From JBGMEA01 sp041447245 (GTDB lineage: Bacteria > Bacillota > Clostridia > Eubacteriales > Anaerofustaceae), in assembly GCA_041447245.1 (NCBI GenBank), contig JBGMEA010000012.1, forward strand, positions 372,001 through 436,000: a stretch of 64,000 bases of DNA, in the 5' to 3' direction. Shown here piece after piece: positions 42,899-55,398 of the stretch (its first letter is position 1; every line of letters begins with the position of its first letter). The notes beneath the pieces are model-generated. The model was not told where the DNA came from and searched no databases. It saw only the letters and a list, made by a program, of their open reading frames with translations. Position numbers and translations under genes: made by a program.

Positions 42899-43541
42899 TA
42901 CGAATTTTTCTTGATCGCAGGTAATTCAATTTATAATTCAATAAAATTCAGCATAACTAAGCCATAATAATTGTTTGCGAACAAGAAAAAAAATTATTCT
43001 TACAACATTTTGTTCAAAGTAAATTCCGTCTATATTCAATTTCCCGGACATTGGACGAATCATTGTCTGAGGTGCAAATGTTTGGGAAAAAACCTGTTGA
43101 TGAGTCGGGTTTTCACTTTAAAACAATATAATTTTAATATTCCACCCACGTTGTTTTTCAATTGGATTTCAAGGGATTTTCTCAAAACCGTGTTGCAAAA
43201 TGAATGAGATTCCAGCAAAACCGAAAAAAAAGAGACGAGAAAGAAATATACAAAATGTAATTGCCCGTGAACAATATTGAATAATATTTTAAATACAATA
43301 AAAATATTCGAGAAAAATGCTGCTCCCGGATGAGATTTTTGCAATATGTACCAAATAGGATCATAAAAACAAAAAATATATGATATAATACAACTGTAGG
43401 TCAATCGCTTACTGAAAATCGGATGGCAGATTGTGGGGCAGCTCAAATCACGGAAGTTGATTTATTCGGAGAAAAGCGAAATATAGTAGCACTTGCTGCC
43501 GGGTTTTGTCAATCGCTTTTTACAATTTTTTTCATTTATGA
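42899..43541. other. AT-rich intergenic region
   Basis: About 640 bases with no supportable gene; its open frames lack ribosome-binding sites and resemble no protein. An extra TATAAT-like site occurs near 43383 (ATATGATATAATAC), hinting at another plus-strand transcript towards rpoB or a small RNA. No repeat of the GGAACGC family is present. Confidence 0.5.
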
Positions 43542-43570
43542 TTGACATTAAGGGACATGTATCATATAAT
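43542..43570 (+). promoter_or_regulatory. Consensus SigA promoter of rpoB-rpoC
   Basis: TTGACA (43542-43547), 17 bases, TATAAT (43565-43570). This gives a leader of about 240 bases before rpoB. Confidence 0.85.
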
Positions 43571-43647
43571 AAATAATTACTGAAATGAATAAAATGCTAG
43601 ATTTTTGCATTGAAAATCATGCAAAGAAAAGGTGGAGGAAACACTTG

Positions 43648-43770
43648 ATGATCATGGAAATCATCGGCTTCGGACGCAGTCACGCACAGCGGTTCGGAGA
43701 AAGGATGATTTTGCAACCGATAGGTATTTTTTCGCACCGTCAAGGAGCGGAAAAAGCAATCAGAGAATGA
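43648..43770 (+). CDS. Possible 40-residue leader protein before rpoB
   Basis: An open frame in the rpoB leader with a strong AGGTGGAGG nine bases before ATG, encoding a basic peptide starting MIMEIIGFGRSHAQRF. It ends 50 bases before rpoB. It has no recognised family. It could be a leader peptide or chance. Confidence 0.3.
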   Translation: MIMEIIGFGRSHAQRFGERMILQPIGIFSHRQGAEKAIRE

Positions 43771-43820
43771 GCGTTGAGTGCGTTTTTTTCGTCTAAAACA
43801 AAATTAAGGAGTGGTTGAAG

Positions 43821-47540
<3,720 letters not shown>

Positions 47541-47601
47541 GCGCAGCGGCGCTTGAATAAATCGGTTTTCGCGACAGACAGATACCACAGGAGGAACATC
47601 C

Positions 47602-50600
47602 TTGAACGAATTAAATAATTTCAAAGCGATTAAGATAGGGCTTGCTTCGGCGGAAAAGATCAGAGAATGGTCGTACGGCGAAGTAAAAAAACCCGAAACC
47701 ATCAATTACAGAACATCCAAACCCGAAAAAGACGGGTTGTTCTGCGAGCGTATTTTCGGGCCGATGAAGGACTGGGAATGCCATTGCGGCAAATATAAAC
47801 AGGTGAAAAACAAAGGGGTGATCTGCGACCGATGCGGCGTGGAAGTGACGAAATCGAAAGTCCGCCGCGAACGTATGGGGCATATCGAACTGGCAGCTCC
47901 CGTGACGCACATTTGGTATTTCAAGGGAATACCGAGCCGAATCGGAATTATTCTGGAAATTTCACCGAGAGATTTGGAACGGGTCATCTATTTCGCTGCA
48001 TATATTGTAACGGATCCCGGCAATACGCCGTTGGAACCGAAACAGCTTTTGACAGAAAATGAATACAAAGAAAACCGTTCGCGTTACGGTACGGATTTTG
48101 TGGCCAAAATCGGAGCGGAAGCGGTGCTCGATCTGCTGAAAATGGTGGATCTGGAAAAAGAATCGGAAGAGCTCAAAGAGATTATCGAAAATAACACGGG
48201 ACAGAAGAAAGTCAAAGCAATCCGAAAGCTGGAGATTGTGGAAGCATTCCGTCTTTCCGGCAACAAACCGGAAGATATGGTGCTGACAGTCGTGCCGGTT
48301 ATCCCGCCGGAATTGCGTCCGATGGTCATGCTCGACGGCGGACGTTTCGCGACGAGTGATTTGAACGACTTGTACCGACGCGTGATCAACCGCAACAACC
48401 GACTTCAGAAACTGCTGGATTTGGATGCGCCGGATATTATTATCCAAAATGAAAAACGAATGCTGCAGGAAGCGGTCGATGCGCTCATCGACAACGGCAG
48501 ACGCGGACGACCCGTTACGGGTCCCGGAAACCGTCCGCTGCGTTCGCTTTCCGATATGCTTAAGGGTAAACAGGGACGATTCCGTCAGAACCTGCTCGGA
48601 AAACGAGTGGACTATTCCGGACGTTCCGTTATCGTGGTGGGCCCGGAACTGAAAATGTATCAGTGCGGTCTGCCGAAAGAAATGGCAATCGAACTGTTTA
48701 AGCCGTTTGTCATGAGAGAACTCGTGCAGAGAAAATATGCGCAGAATATCAAAAGCGCGAAGCGTATGGTGGAGCGTCTCAGACCGGAAGTTTGGGATGT
48801 GCTCGACGACGTGATCAAAGATCACCCGGTGCTGCTCAACCGCGCTCCAACGCTGCACAGACTCGGGATTCAGGCTTTTGAACCGATCCTTGTCGAAGGC
48901 CGTGCGATCAAACTGCATCCGCTCGTCTGTACCGCATACAATGCGGACTTTGACGGTGACCAGATGGCAGTGCACGTGCCGCTCTCCGTGGAAGCGCAGT
49001 CGGAAGCCCGCATTCTGATGCTGGCTGCTTATAACATTCTCAAACCGCAGGACGGAAATCCTGTTGTGGCACCGTCACAGGATATGATCCTCGGGTCGTA
49101 TTACCTGACGATGGAAGAGGATGACGTGATCGGAATCGGAAAATTTTTCGCCGATACGGCGGAAATGGAAATGGCATATTTCAATAAACAAGTGGATCTG
49201 CATGCCCGTGTGAAAGTCCGTATTACGAAAGAGATCGACGGAAACAGTTATACGAGAATCGTGGAAAGCACAGTCGGGCGGTTCCTCTTTAATGAGATCA
49301 TTCCGCAGGAACTCGGTTTCGTGAAGCGTGAAACGATTGACGATATGTTCAAACTGGAAATCGATACGGTTGTCGATAAAGGGATGCTTTCCAAAATCGT
49401 TTACCGCTGCTTTGTAACACAGGGCGCGGCAAAGACATCCATTCTGTTGGATGATATCAAACGAACGGGATTTGCATACTCCACAAAAGGCGCGGTCACG
49501 GTCGGGATTGCAGACATGGAAGTGCCGGAAGCGAAGCATGAAATACTGGAACGCGCGGATGCCGAAGTCAGCGGGATTTACCGCAACTTCACCCGCGGTC
49601 TTTATACGGATGAAGAACGAAAACGAAAAACCATCGAAGTCTGGACACAGGCAACCGATGATGTCACAAAGGCTCTGATGGAAAACCTCAATCCGAAGAA
49701 CCCGATCAACATGATGGCGAACTCCGGTGCCCGAGGAAGCAGAAATCAGATCCGTCAGCTGGCGGGGATGCGAGGCTTGATGGCTTCGCCGACGGGTGAA
49801 ATTATCGAATTGCCGATCAAGTCCAACTTCCGAGAAGGTCTTGACGTGCTGGAATTCTTTATTTCCACGCACGGTGCCCGAAAAGGGTTGGCCGATACTG
49901 CGCTGCGAACCGCGGAATCAGGGTATCTGACCAGGCGTCTGGTTGACGTCAGCCAGGATCAGATCATCCGCGAAGTGGACTGCGGAACGGATGTCGGGTT
50001 TGTCGTGGAAGGCATCAAAAACGGAAACGACATGATCGAAACATTGCAGGAGCGTATCAAAGGACGTTATGCGTTTGAAGATATCATCGATCCGAGAAAC
50101 GGCAATGTGCTCGTGAAGAAAAATGAAATGATCACCGTGCTCAAAGCCGATGAAATTGCGGATGCGGGCATTGAAGCGGTGAGCATCCGAACGGTGTTCA
50201 ACTGCCAGAGCAAGGTCGGCGTTTGCCAGAAATGCTACGGCATGGACCTGACAACGCTGCGCCCCGTCAATATCGGAGAAGCGGTCGGCACGATTGCGGC
50301 TCAGTCTATCGGAGAGCCCGGTACACAGCTGACCATGCGAACATTCCACACAGGCGGTGTCGCGGGTGCGGACGATATCACGCAAGGTCTGCCCCGTGTC
50401 GAAGAATTGTTTGAAGCAAGACGCCCGAAAGGGGTTGCGACGATTTCCGAAATCAACGGTGCGATCACCGTTTCCGAAAACAAAAAACGGAAAGTGGTGG
50501 ATGTCGTCGGGGAAACGGGAGAAAGCAAGACTTACGAAATTCCGTTCGGCGAAACGCTCGTCGTTAAATCGGGGGATACGGTGGAAGCGGGAGATCCGAT

Positions 50601-51228
50601 TACCAAAGGCAGCATCAACCCGAACGACCTGATCGCGATCAAAGGCGTGGACGCCGTGCAGCGTTATATCCTGCAGGAAGTGCAGAAAGTGTATCGTCTG
50701 CAAGGGGTGCATATCAGCGATAAGCATATCGAATTGATTATCCGCCAAATGCTCAGAAAACTGCGTGTGGACAACAACGGCGGAACGGCAATGCTGCCGG
50801 GAAGCGTAGTGGATAAATTCGAATTTGAAGATGCGAACAACGAAGCGCTTGCACTCGGCAAGAATCCGGCAACATCCGAACGAATTTTGCTGGGGATCAC
50901 AAAAGCATCGCTTGCAACATCTTCCTTCCTCTCGGCCGCGTCTTTCCAGGAAACGACCCGCGTGCTGACGGATGCCGCGATCAAAGGGAAAGTCGACCCG
51001 TTGCTCGGCCTCAAAGAAAACATCATTATCGGGAAACTGATTCCTGCGGGAACCGGGATCAAAGCGTATACGGAAATCGAGCTGGAAAAGGAAAAACCGG
51101 CTTATCTGGATTACGACGATGATGACATGGAAATCGAATTGGAGGGCGACGATTGCGATTGCGACGAACCCGAAGATGAAATGGTTGACGAAGATCTGGA
51201 TTTGATGGACGAAGACGATTTGGAATAA
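47602..51228 (+). CDS. rpoC: RNA polymerase beta' subunit
   Basis: A 1208-residue beta' subunit. The first zinc site CHCGKYKQVKNKGVICDRCG lies near residue 60, the catalytic NADFDGDQMAVH near 450, the bridge-helix/trigger-loop region IAAQSIGEPGTQLTMRTFHTGG near 910, and the second zinc cysteines before it. It starts at TTG 47602, seven bases after GGAGG. The last 45 or so residues form an acidic Asp/Glu tail like that of RpoB. A terminator follows. rpsL and rpsG, which usually follow, are absent. Confidence 0.97.
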   Translation: MNELNNFKAIKIGLASAEKIREWSYGEVKKPETINYRTSKPEKDGLFCERIFGPMKDWECHCGKYKQVKNKGVICDRCGVEVTKSKVRRERMGHIELAAPVTHIWYFKGIPSRIGIILEISPRDLERVIYFAAYIVTDPGNTPLEPKQLLTENEYKENRSRYGTDFVAKIGAEAVLDLLKMVDLEKESEELKEIIENNTGQKKVKAIRKLEIVEAFRLSGNKPEDMVLTVVPVIPPELRPMVMLDGGRFATSDLNDLYRRVINRNNRLQKLLDLDAPDIIIQNEKRMLQEAVDALIDNGRRGRPVTGPGNRPLRSLSDMLKGKQGRFRQNLLGKRVDYSGRSVIVVGPELKMYQCGLPKEMAIELFKPFVMRELVQRKYAQNIKSAKRMVERLRPEVWDVLDDVIKDHPVLLNRAPTLHRLGIQAFEPILVEGRAIKLHPLVCTAYNADFDGDQMAVHVPLSVEAQSEARILMLAAYNILKPQDGNPVVAPSQDMILGSYYLTMEEDDVIGIGKFFADTAEMEMAYFNKQVDLHARVKVRITKEIDGNSYTRIVESTVGRFLFNEIIPQELGFVKRETIDDMFKLEIDTVVDKGMLSKIVYRCFVTQGAAKTSILLDDIKRTGFAYSTKGAVTVGIADMEVPEAKHEILERADAEVSGIYRNFTRGLYTDEERKRKTIEVWTQATDDVTKALMENLNPKNPINMMANSGARGSRNQIRQLAGMRGLMASPTGEIIELPIKSNFREGLDVLEFFISTHGARKGLADTALRTAESGYLTRRLVDVSQDQIIREVDCGTDVGFVVEGIKNGNDMIETLQERIKGRYAFEDIIDPRNGNVLVKKNEMITVLKADEIADAGIEAVSIRTVFNCQSKVGVCQKCYGMDLTTLRPVNIGEAVGTIAAQSIGEPGTQLTMRTFHTGGVAGADDITQGLPRVEELFEARRPKGVATISEINGAITVSENKKRKVVDVVGETGESKTYEIPFGETLVVKSGDTVEAGDPITKGSINPNDLIAIKGVDAVQRYILQEVQKVYRLQGVHISDKHIELIIRQMLRKLRVDNNGGTAMLPGSVVDKFEFEDANNEALALGKNPATSERILLGITKASLATSSFLSAASFQETTRVLTDAAIKGKVDPLLGLKENIIIGKLIPAGTGIKAYTEIELEKEKPAYLDYDDDDMEIELEGDDCDCDEPEDEMVDEDLDLMDEDDLE

Positions 51229-51236
51229 AAACAATC

Positions 51237-51263
51237 AAAACAGCGCGAAAGCGCTGTTTTTTT
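51237..51263 (+). terminator. Terminator of rpoBC
   Basis: AAAACAGCGC-GAAA-GCGCTGTTTTTTT, a classic tetraloop terminator. Confidence 0.95.
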
Positions 51264-51382
51264 ATGCGAAACAAATCGGAAATTTATGTAATTGACTGAA
51301 GCGGAAATGAGAGACGGGAGCTTGATCTCCCCCGAAACGGCGGTGCGGGAACATTAAATTTTACGGGAATGGAAGTATTTGT

Positions 51383-51410
51383 TTGCATTCAATTCCGCAT
51401 TTAGTATAAT
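51383..51410 (+). promoter_or_regulatory. Promoter of the Crp-type gene
   Basis: TTGCAT (51383-51388), 16 bases, TATAAT (51405-51410), about 30 bases before the start codon. Confidence 0.6.
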
Positions 51411-51440
51411 GAAACGGATGACTGCAATGGGAGGGACGAT

Positions 51441-52124
51441 ATGCCGGAGAAAGAGGAACTGCTGGAATATGTCAAAGAAGTGCTGCCGTTTTGGAAACTG
51501 CTGAGTGCCGATGAAAAACGGGAAGTTGAAAACAGTGTGGTGCTGCGGATGTACCGCAAAGGTGAAATGGTACATGAAGGTTCCGACGACTGTTCGGGCG
51601 TGATGCTTGTCAAAGAGGGGCAGGTGCGCGCATACATACTGTCCGATACCGGGAAAGAGATTACCCTGTATCGTCTGTTTGAGCGCGATATCTGCATCTT
51701 TTCCGCAGCCTGCATCATGCGGAACATTACATTTGACGTGTTTGCCGAAGCCGAGAAAGACAGCGAGGTGCTGCTGATCCCGACTTCCGTATATAATAAA
51801 TTGAACCACAATAATCTTGGGGTATCCGACTTTACGAATCAGATTATCTCTGCCCGTTTTTCCGATGTGATGTGGATTATGGAGCAGGTGCTGTTCATGA
51901 GTTTTGACAAGCGTCTGGCTATATTTCTGTTGGAACAGGCAGATATCGAGGGGCAGAACGATCTGACATTGACGCATGATTTCATTGCAAAAAATCTGGG
52001 TTCTGCCAGAGAAGTCGTGACGAGAATGCTCAATTATTTTCAAAGCGAAGGGCTTTTGTCGCTGCATCGCGGGGGAATCAAACTGATTGATCGCGAGGGT
52101 TTGGAAGAACTCAGCGAGCGATAA
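51441..52124 (+). CDS. Crp/Fnr-family transcriptional regulator
   Basis: A 227-residue regulator. The cyclic-nucleotide-like barrel (residues 15-125) includes KGEMVHEGSDDCSGVMLVKEGQVRAY and ITLYRLFERDICIFSAACIM; the helix-turn-helix is LTHDFIAKNLGSAREVVTRMLNYFQSEGLL. Cysteines at DDCSG, DICIF and ACIM resemble clostridial FNR-like proteins that respond to redox or ligands, but no clear four-cysteine cluster is seen. GGGAGGG precedes the ATG. Monocistronic, with its own promoter and terminator. Confidence 0.85.
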   Translation: MPEKEELLEYVKEVLPFWKLLSADEKREVENSVVLRMYRKGEMVHEGSDDCSGVMLVKEGQVRAYILSDTGKEITLYRLFERDICIFSAACIMRNITFDVFAEAEKDSEVLLIPTSVYNKLNHNNLGVSDFTNQIISARFSDVMWIMEQVLFMSFDKRLAIFLLEQADIEGQNDLTLTHDFIAKNLGSAREVVTRMLNYFQSEGLLSLHRGGIKLIDREGLEELSER

Positions 52125-52163
52125 TGTGTTATAATTGATTATCAATGAACAGACAAATAAAGC

Positions 52164-52190
52164 AATGCCCGCCGAATCGGCGGGCATTTG
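52164..52190. terminator. Bidirectional terminator
   Basis: ATGCCCGCCGA / TCGGCGGGCAT, A- and T-flanked, between the convergent Crp-type gene and the zinc-ribbon gene. Confidence 0.85.
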
Positions 52191-52213
52191 TTATTCTTTC
52201 GTGAGTGTTATTG

Positions 52214-52999
52214 CTATTTTACGTGCCATTTATGCCCGCATTCCTTGCAGCGGAGCAGTTCGCTTTCATGTTTGAGTTTGCCTTTTTTTTGTGCGGGATG
52301 GACTTTGGTGTAGGATGTCGAAAAACATTTCGGGCAGTAGATGGTTCCGTCTTTTTTATATTGAGCCAACAGCTTTTTCTGTTCCTGCTCTTTTGCATGC
52401 TCGACATAACCTTCTTCTTTTTCCATCATGACAAGCCCTTCGAATTTGGGATTCATGTTTTTCAGGAACCGTTCGGCTGCTTTTGCAAACGCACGGAACT
52501 GTGTCTCGCTTTTCTTGGAAAAGAGCACGGCATGTTTGCTGTGCACCGCATCCGCCAGTGTGAAGACCTTGCGTGTAGAAGCGTCTTTTGTGGCAAAAAC
52601 GAGAAATCCGCTGCGCATCGTTTTTGCCGGGCTGAACCGCAATTGCAGAATATTCTTATATGCGATATTGATATCGGACGGATGGCCTTCTTCTTTGCCC
52701 CGGTAGAGGACGATGCCGTTCTTTTTCAGTTTCATGCGGTGCGGTTTGGTTTTCAGGGAAGCTGACTGCTCTTTGAGTGCGGCAAATGTAATCGGACCGT
52801 GCGGTGCTTCTTCATCCGGTGAAGATTCTGCGGGATCGGTTGATTCTTCCTGTTCCGCCGTCTGTGTCCGGTCGTTCGATTCGGGTTGTTCCGTGTCTTC
52901 CGCAGCGGAAGACAATCCTTCCGGGAGTGATTCCTGTATGGTCGGATCCTTTCTTTCGTCCTCATCGATGGAAGCGGAAAACTGATCTTTTTTTGCCAT
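52214..52999 (-). CDS. Zinc-ribbon protein with PH-like domain, function unknown
   Basis: A 261-residue protein in three parts: a disordered acidic Ser/Glu/Pro-rich N-terminus (residues 1-70); a PH-like beta domain (about 75-165) with KPHRMKLKKNGIVLYRG and NILQLRFSPAKTMRSGFLVFATKDA; and, after a Lys/Glu helix, a C-terminal zinc ribbon CPKC...CKECGHKWHVK. Similar PH-plus-zinc-ribbon proteins occur in Firmicutes and phages. No membrane segment. The role is unknown. Confidence 0.65.
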   Translation of the reverse strand: MAKKDQFSASIDEDERKDPTIQESLPEGLSSAAEDTEQPESNDRTQTAEQEESTDPAESSPDEEAPHGPITFAALKEQSASLKTKPHRMKLKKNGIVLYRGKEEGHPSDINIAYKNILQLRFSPAKTMRSGFLVFATKDASTRKVFTLADAVHSKHAVLFSKKSETQFRAFAKAAERFLKNMNPKFEGLVMMEKEEGYVEHAKEQEQKKLLAQYKKDGTIYCPKCFSTSYTKVHPAQKKGKLKHESELLRCKECGHKWHVK

Positions 53000-53203
53000 A
53001 AAAACCTCCGTTACAATCGCATCCCCGCGTAAGATTCATGCTGCTGCGGCTGCGTACTTCTAATACAATACCACACTCGCCGAGCAGTGTCAATCGAAGG
53101 TTTTTGATTCGATTTACGGTGTTACGAATTTAATTGTTTGCAAGTTGCATAGCCAAGGATACGCTTGGAAAAGCAGAAAAATATAAAAAACTAATGAATC
53201 ATA

Positions 53204-53232
53204 TTGATAAACTAATATTATTAGTTTATACT
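53204..53232 (+). promoter_or_regulatory. TetR promoter with embedded operator
   Basis: TTGATA (53204-53209), 17 bases, TATACT (53227-53232). The near-coincident palindrome ATAAACTAAT-ATT-ATTAGTTTAT (53207-53229) fills the spacer, so a bound repressor would exclude polymerase. A half-site ACTAAT lies at about 53190. Confidence 0.75.
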
Positions 53233-53257
53233 GACTGCAACGAAAGGAAGAGAACAC

Positions 53258-53833
53258 ATGGGAAGACGAAAACGGCTGGAGAAAGAAATGATTTTGGAAG
53301 CATCGGCTCAACTGGCCGAAGAGCGCGGCATGGAGCATTTTACGCTGAGCGAACTGGCGCAGAAGCTCGGAGTGAAACCTCCCTCCTTGTACAACCATTT
53401 GAACGGGATGGATCAGCTTTCGGAAGAGTTGGCTTATTATGCAATCAATCAACTGGAGGCGGTGGTACAAAAGGCTGCTGTCGGACGATCCGGCAAAGCT
53501 GCCCTTTATGAAATAGCCGATGCTTATCGGTTGTTTGCTTTGCAGAACCCGCAGTTGTATTCCGTGATTCTGAAGCTGCCCCAATATGAACCTCCGGTTA
53601 TTGAGGAAGGTAGGAATATGATGCAGGTGCTGTACCGTGTGTTGGAACCGTATCATCTGAATCAAGACGAATTGCGTACCTTTGCGCGTGCGTACCGCAG
53701 TGCGATGCATGGGTTTGTATCATTGGAACAGGCAGGATTTTTCCTCTCGGAGCCGGAACGCAAAACCAGCTATGAACGGTTGATCGGGATGATTCTGCAA
53801 TTTCTGCCGCAGGAAGAAGGCGCTGAAAAGTGA
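53258..53833 (+). CDS. TetR-family regulator with WHG domain
   Basis: A 191-residue TetR protein. The N-terminal helix-turn-helix covers residues 8-55 (FTLSELAQKLGVKPPSLYNHLNG). The C-terminal domain of the WHG/TetR_C_13 type includes YRLFALQNPQLYSVIL and YRSAMHGFVSLEQAG. It overlaps the TauE-type permease by four bases and is preceded by a palindrome inside its promoter, so it likely represses its own operon. The ligand is unknown. Confidence 0.9.
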   Translation: MGRRKRLEKEMILEASAQLAEERGMEHFTLSELAQKLGVKPPSLYNHLNGMDQLSEELAYYAINQLEAVVQKAAVGRSGKAALYEIADAYRLFALQNPQLYSVILKLPQYEPPVIEEGRNMMQVLYRVLEPYHLNQDELRTFARAYRSAMHGFVSLEQAGFFLSEPERKTSYERLIGMILQFLPQEEGAEK

Positions 53834-54606
53834 CACAATATAGTTTGCTTCCGATTGCGGGTTTTTTGATCGGGATGCTGATTATCTCTCTGGGAGGCGG
53901 CGGCGGGGGGATCTATGTAGGAATTCTGACGGTCTTTTTCCACATTTCTCCCGTGATAGCGGCATCGACGTCTCTTGCGACGATTATTCCCACGACGGCA
54001 GTCGGATCGTTCAGTCATTGGAAAGCGGGGAATGTCAATGTTCGTTATGGTTTGACGATGCTGGTCGGGGGCGCAGTCGGCGCTGTGATCGGCTCGCTTT
54101 GCTCCGGGCTGCTGCCGGAACAATATTACAATAAACTGACCGGAGTCATTATGCTGGTGTTGAGTGCACGCATGGTATTCTCCTATCTGAACAAGCGGAG
54201 GTCGCCGCAAGCGACAGAGGACTGCGAAAATTCGGGCGGCAGAAACGGTACGTTCGTCAAAGCGCTCCTCTTCGGGTTGTTGGGCGGCGGAATTTCCGGA
54301 TTGATCGGGCTGAGCGGAGGAGGTCCGATCGTGGCGGGTTTGTCGGTTTTGGGATGCGGCGCGTTGGAAATGGTCGGAACTTCGGTGTTTGTATTGTGCG
54401 GTATTGCGATTGTCGGATTTGCGATGCACCTCGGATTGGGCAGCGTGGATTGGAATCTGGTTCTGCTGTTGGCCTCAGGAACGATGAGCGGCGCTTTTGT
54501 CGGCCCGCTGCTGCTGAAGAGAATCAATCGGGAGAAGTTGGAAAAGGCTCTGTATCCGGTGATATTGGTGATGACTGTCGGAATGGCTGTCGTGCTTATC
54601 GTGTAA
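53830..54606 (+). CDS. TauE/SafE-family membrane permease
   Basis: A 258-residue protein with about eight helices. The two inverted repeats of the family each start with a glycine-rich segment: IISLGGGGGGIYVGILTVFF near residue 18 and LLGGGISGLIGLSGGGPIVAGL near 145. The family exports sulfite, sulfonates or other small organic anions. It starts with GTG overlapping the tetR stop, and the MBL hydrolase gene follows after 29 bases. Confidence 0.88.
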   Translation: MTQYSLLPIAGFLIGMLIISLGGGGGGIYVGILTVFFHISPVIAASTSLATIIPTTAVGSFSHWKAGNVNVRYGLTMLVGGAVGAVIGSLCSGLLPEQYYNKLTGVIMLVLSARMVFSYLNKRRSPQATEDCENSGGRNGTFVKALLFGLLGGGISGLIGLSGGGPIVAGLSVLGCGALEMVGTSVFVLCGIAIVGFAMHLGLGSVDWNLVLLLASGTMSGAFVGPLLLKRINREKLEKALYPVILVMTVGMAVVLIV

Positions 54607-54635
54607 GTTTAAGAAGCAGAAGGGAGTGGCAGACC

Positions 54636-55280
54636 ATGAGGAAACTCAACAACACTGTCATTTTGTTGGAGTCGGCAAGACGGGCTCATTCGTATCTGAT
54701 CGGAGGGGAACATCCGACGCTGATCGATACGGGAATGCCGGGAGGTGTGAGCGGGATGCTCCGAGAAATAAGCGCAGCCGATACGGAACCGTGCCGATTG
54801 GAGAGAATTTTTCTGACTCATCATGACGTCGATCACATCGGAAATGCTGCCGCGCTGCAGAAAGCAACCGGAGCGAAAGTATATGCGCCTGTATCGGATA
54901 TTCCTTTTATTCTCGGACAGAAAAAGCGTCCGAAAGCAAAACAGATGATCGCCGCACTGCTGAATGTCGATGTTCCGCGTATAGATGTCGGTGTGGAGGA
55001 TGGTCAGTTGTTCGGGGAGGTGCGTGCAATTGTTGCTCCCGGACACACTCCGGGACATACGATCTATCAATATCGCGACGTTTTGTTTATCGGCGATCTG
55101 TTCCGAATTCCTGAAGGAATTCCTGAGCGGATGCCTGCGAAATTTATCTGGAATGCTTCGCTGGGTGATGAGTCGATTGCAATGATCAAAACGCTGTCTT
55201 ATGAGTGGATTTGCCCGGCTCACGGAGACCCGCTCCGAGCGGAAGATGAGAACCTGAAACGGTTTTTGACACAATTTTGA
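54636..55280 (+). CDS. MBL-fold metallo-hydrolase
   Basis: A 214-residue metallo-beta-lactamase-fold protein. Zinc motif THHDVDHIGN near residue 60 (HxHxDH variant with H-H-D-x-D-H), a later histidine in APGHTPGHTIY near 132, aspartate in FIGDLFR near 152 and histidine in CPAHGDP near 197. It could be a glyoxalase-II-like or thiol-ester hydrolase. It starts at 54636 after AGGGAG. Third gene of the TetR-TauE-MBL operon. Confidence 0.85.
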   Translation: MRKLNNTVILLESARRAHSYLIGGEHPTLIDTGMPGGVSGMLREISAADTEPCRLERIFLTHHDVDHIGNAAALQKATGAKVYAPVSDIPFILGQKKRPKAKQMIAALLNVDVPRIDVGVEDGQLFGEVRAIVAPGHTPGHTIYQYRDVLFIGDLFRIPEGIPERMPAKFIWNASLGDESIAMIKTLSYEWICPAHGDPLRAEDENLKRFLTQF

Positions 55281-55345
55281 CGAGTACTTCTTTTGTGTGC
55301 CGAGATAAGAAAAAGGAAAAGAAATTGCCAAAGATCAGACAATAA

Positions 55346-55394
55346 AAAAACCTCTGAAGCGTTCGGGTTGTCCCGTAAGGCTTCAGGGGTTTTT
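55346..55394. terminator. Terminator
   Basis: AAAAACCTCTGAAGC (55346-55360) pairs with GCTTCAGGGGTTTTT (55380-55394), with a small inner GGG/CCC hairpin. It serves the convergent MBL and tocopherol-cyclase-like genes. Confidence 0.85.
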
Positions 55395-55398
55395 GATG

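Noticed and set aside
42899..43541. Possible small RNA or gene in the long AT-rich gap
   Set aside because: A TATAAT near 43385 exists but no terminator, conserved fold or frame with a ribosome-binding site can be shown.
49918..51234. 438-codon minus-strand frame inside rpoC
   Set aside because: Antisense shadow with His/Phe/Arg-rich composition caused by the Asp/Glu-rich sense strand.
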